From assembly GCA_016839845.1 (NCBI GenBank), contig JAEOTL010000426.1, positions 1 through 7,407 on the forward strand: 7,407 nt of DNA. Reading direction: 5' to 3'. Positions 6,315 through 7,407 of this stretch are shown here, piece by piece (position 1 is the stretch's first letter; every line of letters starts with the position of its first letter). Under the pieces are notes generated by a model. The model saw only the letters and a list, made by a program, of their open reading frames with translations, was not told the DNA's origin and did no database searches. The stretch is from Promethearchaeota archaeon (GTDB lineage: Archaea; Asgardarchaeota; Lokiarchaeia; Sigynarchaeales; SOKP01). The position numbers were made by a program, and so were the translations under genes.

Positions 6315-6668
6315 ATGTCAAAATCTAAATCAAAAAAATGGAAAAAAATTAATAAATCAAGAAAAGAGCGTCCTAAAGTTCAAGATTATAAAAATTGGGA
6401 GGAATTACCACCAATTCCCATCTCTTTACCTATAGAGGGCAGTATTGGGGCAACAGGAGATTGGAGGACTTTTAGACCAGTAATTAAAGAAGGATGTAAT
6501 CAATGTGGTATTTGTTGGATGTATTGCCCAGAAGGTGTGATTAGTAGACAAGAAGATGGCACATTCAAAATTGCACTTGAATATTGTAAAGGATGTGGAA
6601 TATGTGCTAAAGAATGTCCATCAAATTCAATTGAAATGATTAGAGAGAGTGATATAAACGATGGTTAA
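6315..6668 (+). CDS. porD: Pyruvate/2-oxoacid:ferredoxin oxidoreductase, delta subunit (2x[4Fe-4S])
   Basis: Electron-transfer subunit carrying two [4Fe-4S] clusters between the catalytic site and ferredoxin. Two full CxxCxxCxxxC motifs are present: C61, C64, C67, C71 and C91, C94, C97, C101, each followed by Pro. The family hallmark GATGDWRTFRPV (45-56) precedes them. I chose the ATG at 6315, 1 nt after the porG stop, giving 117 residues. In-frame ATGs at 6285 and 6291 would overlap porG and add only residues without family similarity. The first 20 residues are an unusually basic Lys/Ser/Arg-rich tail that typical PorD proteins such as the Pyrococcus one lack. A purine stretch AGAGAGAGT (6302-6310) sits 4 nt before the start. 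The 3' end overlaps porA by 8 nt. Confidence 0.93.
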   Translation: MSKSKSKKWKKINKSRKERPKVQDYKNWEELPPIPISLPIEGSIGATGDWRTFRPVIKEGCNQCGICWMYCPEGVISRQEDGTFKIALEYCKGCGICAKECPSNSIEMIRESDINDG

Positions 6669-7407
6669 AGCCCAAGAAGATTTTATCCAAGAAAGGGAAA
6701 CAATAATTATTAAAGGAAATGTAGCTGCAGCATATGCTGCAAAATCAGCTCGAGTTCAAGTAATCAGTGCATACCCTATTACTCCCCAAACAACAGTTGT
6801 TGAAAAGCTATCAGAATTTGCAGATAAGGGAGAGATGCCTGGGACTCAATATATTAAAGTTGAATCTGAGCATAGTGTTTTTGCCTCAGTTATAGGTGCT
6901 AGTAAAGCTGGAACGAGAACTTTCACTGCAACTTCTGGTCAGGGTATATTTTATGGCCATGAAATGATTCACTGGGCTGCTGGAGCAAGACTTCCGATTG
7001 TGGTTGCGATAGCTTCTAGAGCACCTGCTCCTCCGTGGAATATTTGGGCTGATTTTACCGATGTGATAAGTCAAAGAGACACAGGATGGATGAGTTCGTT
7101 TTGTGCTTCTCATCAAGAAATATATGATGAAATCTTAATGTCATATAAAGTGTGTGAGGATCATGAGATATTACTTCCAAAATTCATCGCATACGGTGGT
7201 TTCATATTGTCTCACACTTCAAAACCGGTTATTATAGAAGACCAGGATCTTGTTGATAAATATTTACCCTCATTACCCGCAGAAGAAGGATGGCCTCATA
7301 TATGGATGGATCCTAAGAGACCAATGATGTTCGGAAATTTAATTATGCCCTCAGGATTTTATTATGAATTTAGAATGAAAATTCATAATGCTTTTATTCG
7401 GGCAAAA
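6661..7407 (+). CDS. porA: Pyruvate/2-oxoacid:ferredoxin oxidoreductase, alpha subunit (partial)
   Basis: The first 249 codons of the alpha subunit, open to the window edge; about a third of the usual 380-400 residues is missing. The alpha subunit supplies the domain that contacts the thiamine diphosphate pyrimidine ring and the 2-oxoacid. Seen here are SAYPITPQT (36-44, substrate-site loop), VESEHS (67-72, with the Glu that activates thiamine diphosphate), FTATSGQG (88-95), WAAGARLPIV (105-114), PWNIW (125-129), QRDTGW (138-143), FILSHT (181-186) and DPKRP (217-221). The ATG at 6661 lies inside the last codons of porD (8-nt overlap), which suggests coupled translation. The motifs fit pyruvate or 2-ketoisovalerate enzymes better than 2-oxoglutarate ones. 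The beta subunit, which completes the enzyme, should follow just beyond the window. Confidence 0.93.
   Translation, partial: MVKAQEDFIQERETIIIKGNVAAAYAAKSARVQVISAYPITPQTTVVEKLSEFADKGEMPGTQYIKVESEHSVFASVIGASKAGTRTFTATSGQGIFYGHEMIHWAAGARLPIVVAIASRAPAPPWNIWADFTDVISQRDTGWMSSFCASHQEIYDEILMSYKVCEDHEILLPKFIAYGGFILSHTSKPVIIEDQDLVDKYLPSLPAEEGWPHIWMDPKRPMMFGNLIMPSGFYYEFRMKIHNAFIRAK

Noticed and set aside
6886..7116. Minus-strand open frame of 76 codons
   Set aside because: It lies wholly inside porA, has a low-complexity Ser/Arg-rich translation and no start context; it is a shadow of porA.

Overview
The window is AT-rich, gene-dense DNA that looks archaeal. The main evidence is a 2-oxoacid:ferredoxin oxidoreductase encoded as separate gamma, delta and alpha subunits in the usual archaeal order. 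A single-module ZPR1 zinc-finger protein, frequent TATA-like boxes close to start codons and mostly weak or absent Shine-Dalgarno sequences agree with this. A Lokiarchaeia-like Asgard archaeon is a reasonable guess, but this is inference from gene content and base composition; no phylogenetic marker is present.

Layout from left to right: a complete FGGY kinase of the glycerol kinase type (minus); a 222-residue unknown protein with a C-terminal zinc ribbon (minus); an 87-bp divergent promoter region; a 386-residue protein in which I recognise the motifs of AbiEii/DUF1814-type nucleotidyltransferases (plus); a convergent junction with a perfect 10-bp hairpin followed by a T-rich tract; a phosphofructokinase with the residue signature of pyrophosphate-dependent enzymes (minus); a ZPR1-like protein (minus); a 235-bp AT-rich spacer with a promoter; then porG, porD and the first 249 codons of porA (plus), the last running off the window. 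No stretch of more than 300 bases lacks a gene. I see no tRNA, rRNA, CRISPR array, insertion sequence or integrase.

The recognisable metabolic genes fit one theme of sugar and glycerol breakdown. Glycerol kinase makes glycerol 3-phosphate, phosphofructokinase performs the committing phosphorylation of glycolysis (probably using PPi and therefore reversible), and the oxidoreductase turns pyruvate (or a related 2-oxoacid) into acyl-CoA and reduced ferredoxin. They are in separate transcription units, so the grouping may be coincidental.

The most interesting part is the middle: a probable AbiEii-like nucleotidyltransferase without the usual AbiEi antitoxin gene beside it, transcribed divergently from an unrecognised zinc-ribbon protein. 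Whether these two form a toxin-antitoxin or defence pair is speculation. Other points worth a look are the hairpin that overlaps the phosphofructokinase stop codon, the altered GGQG motif in PorG, the basic N-terminal tail of PorD, and a nested palindrome downstream of the zinc-ribbon gene.
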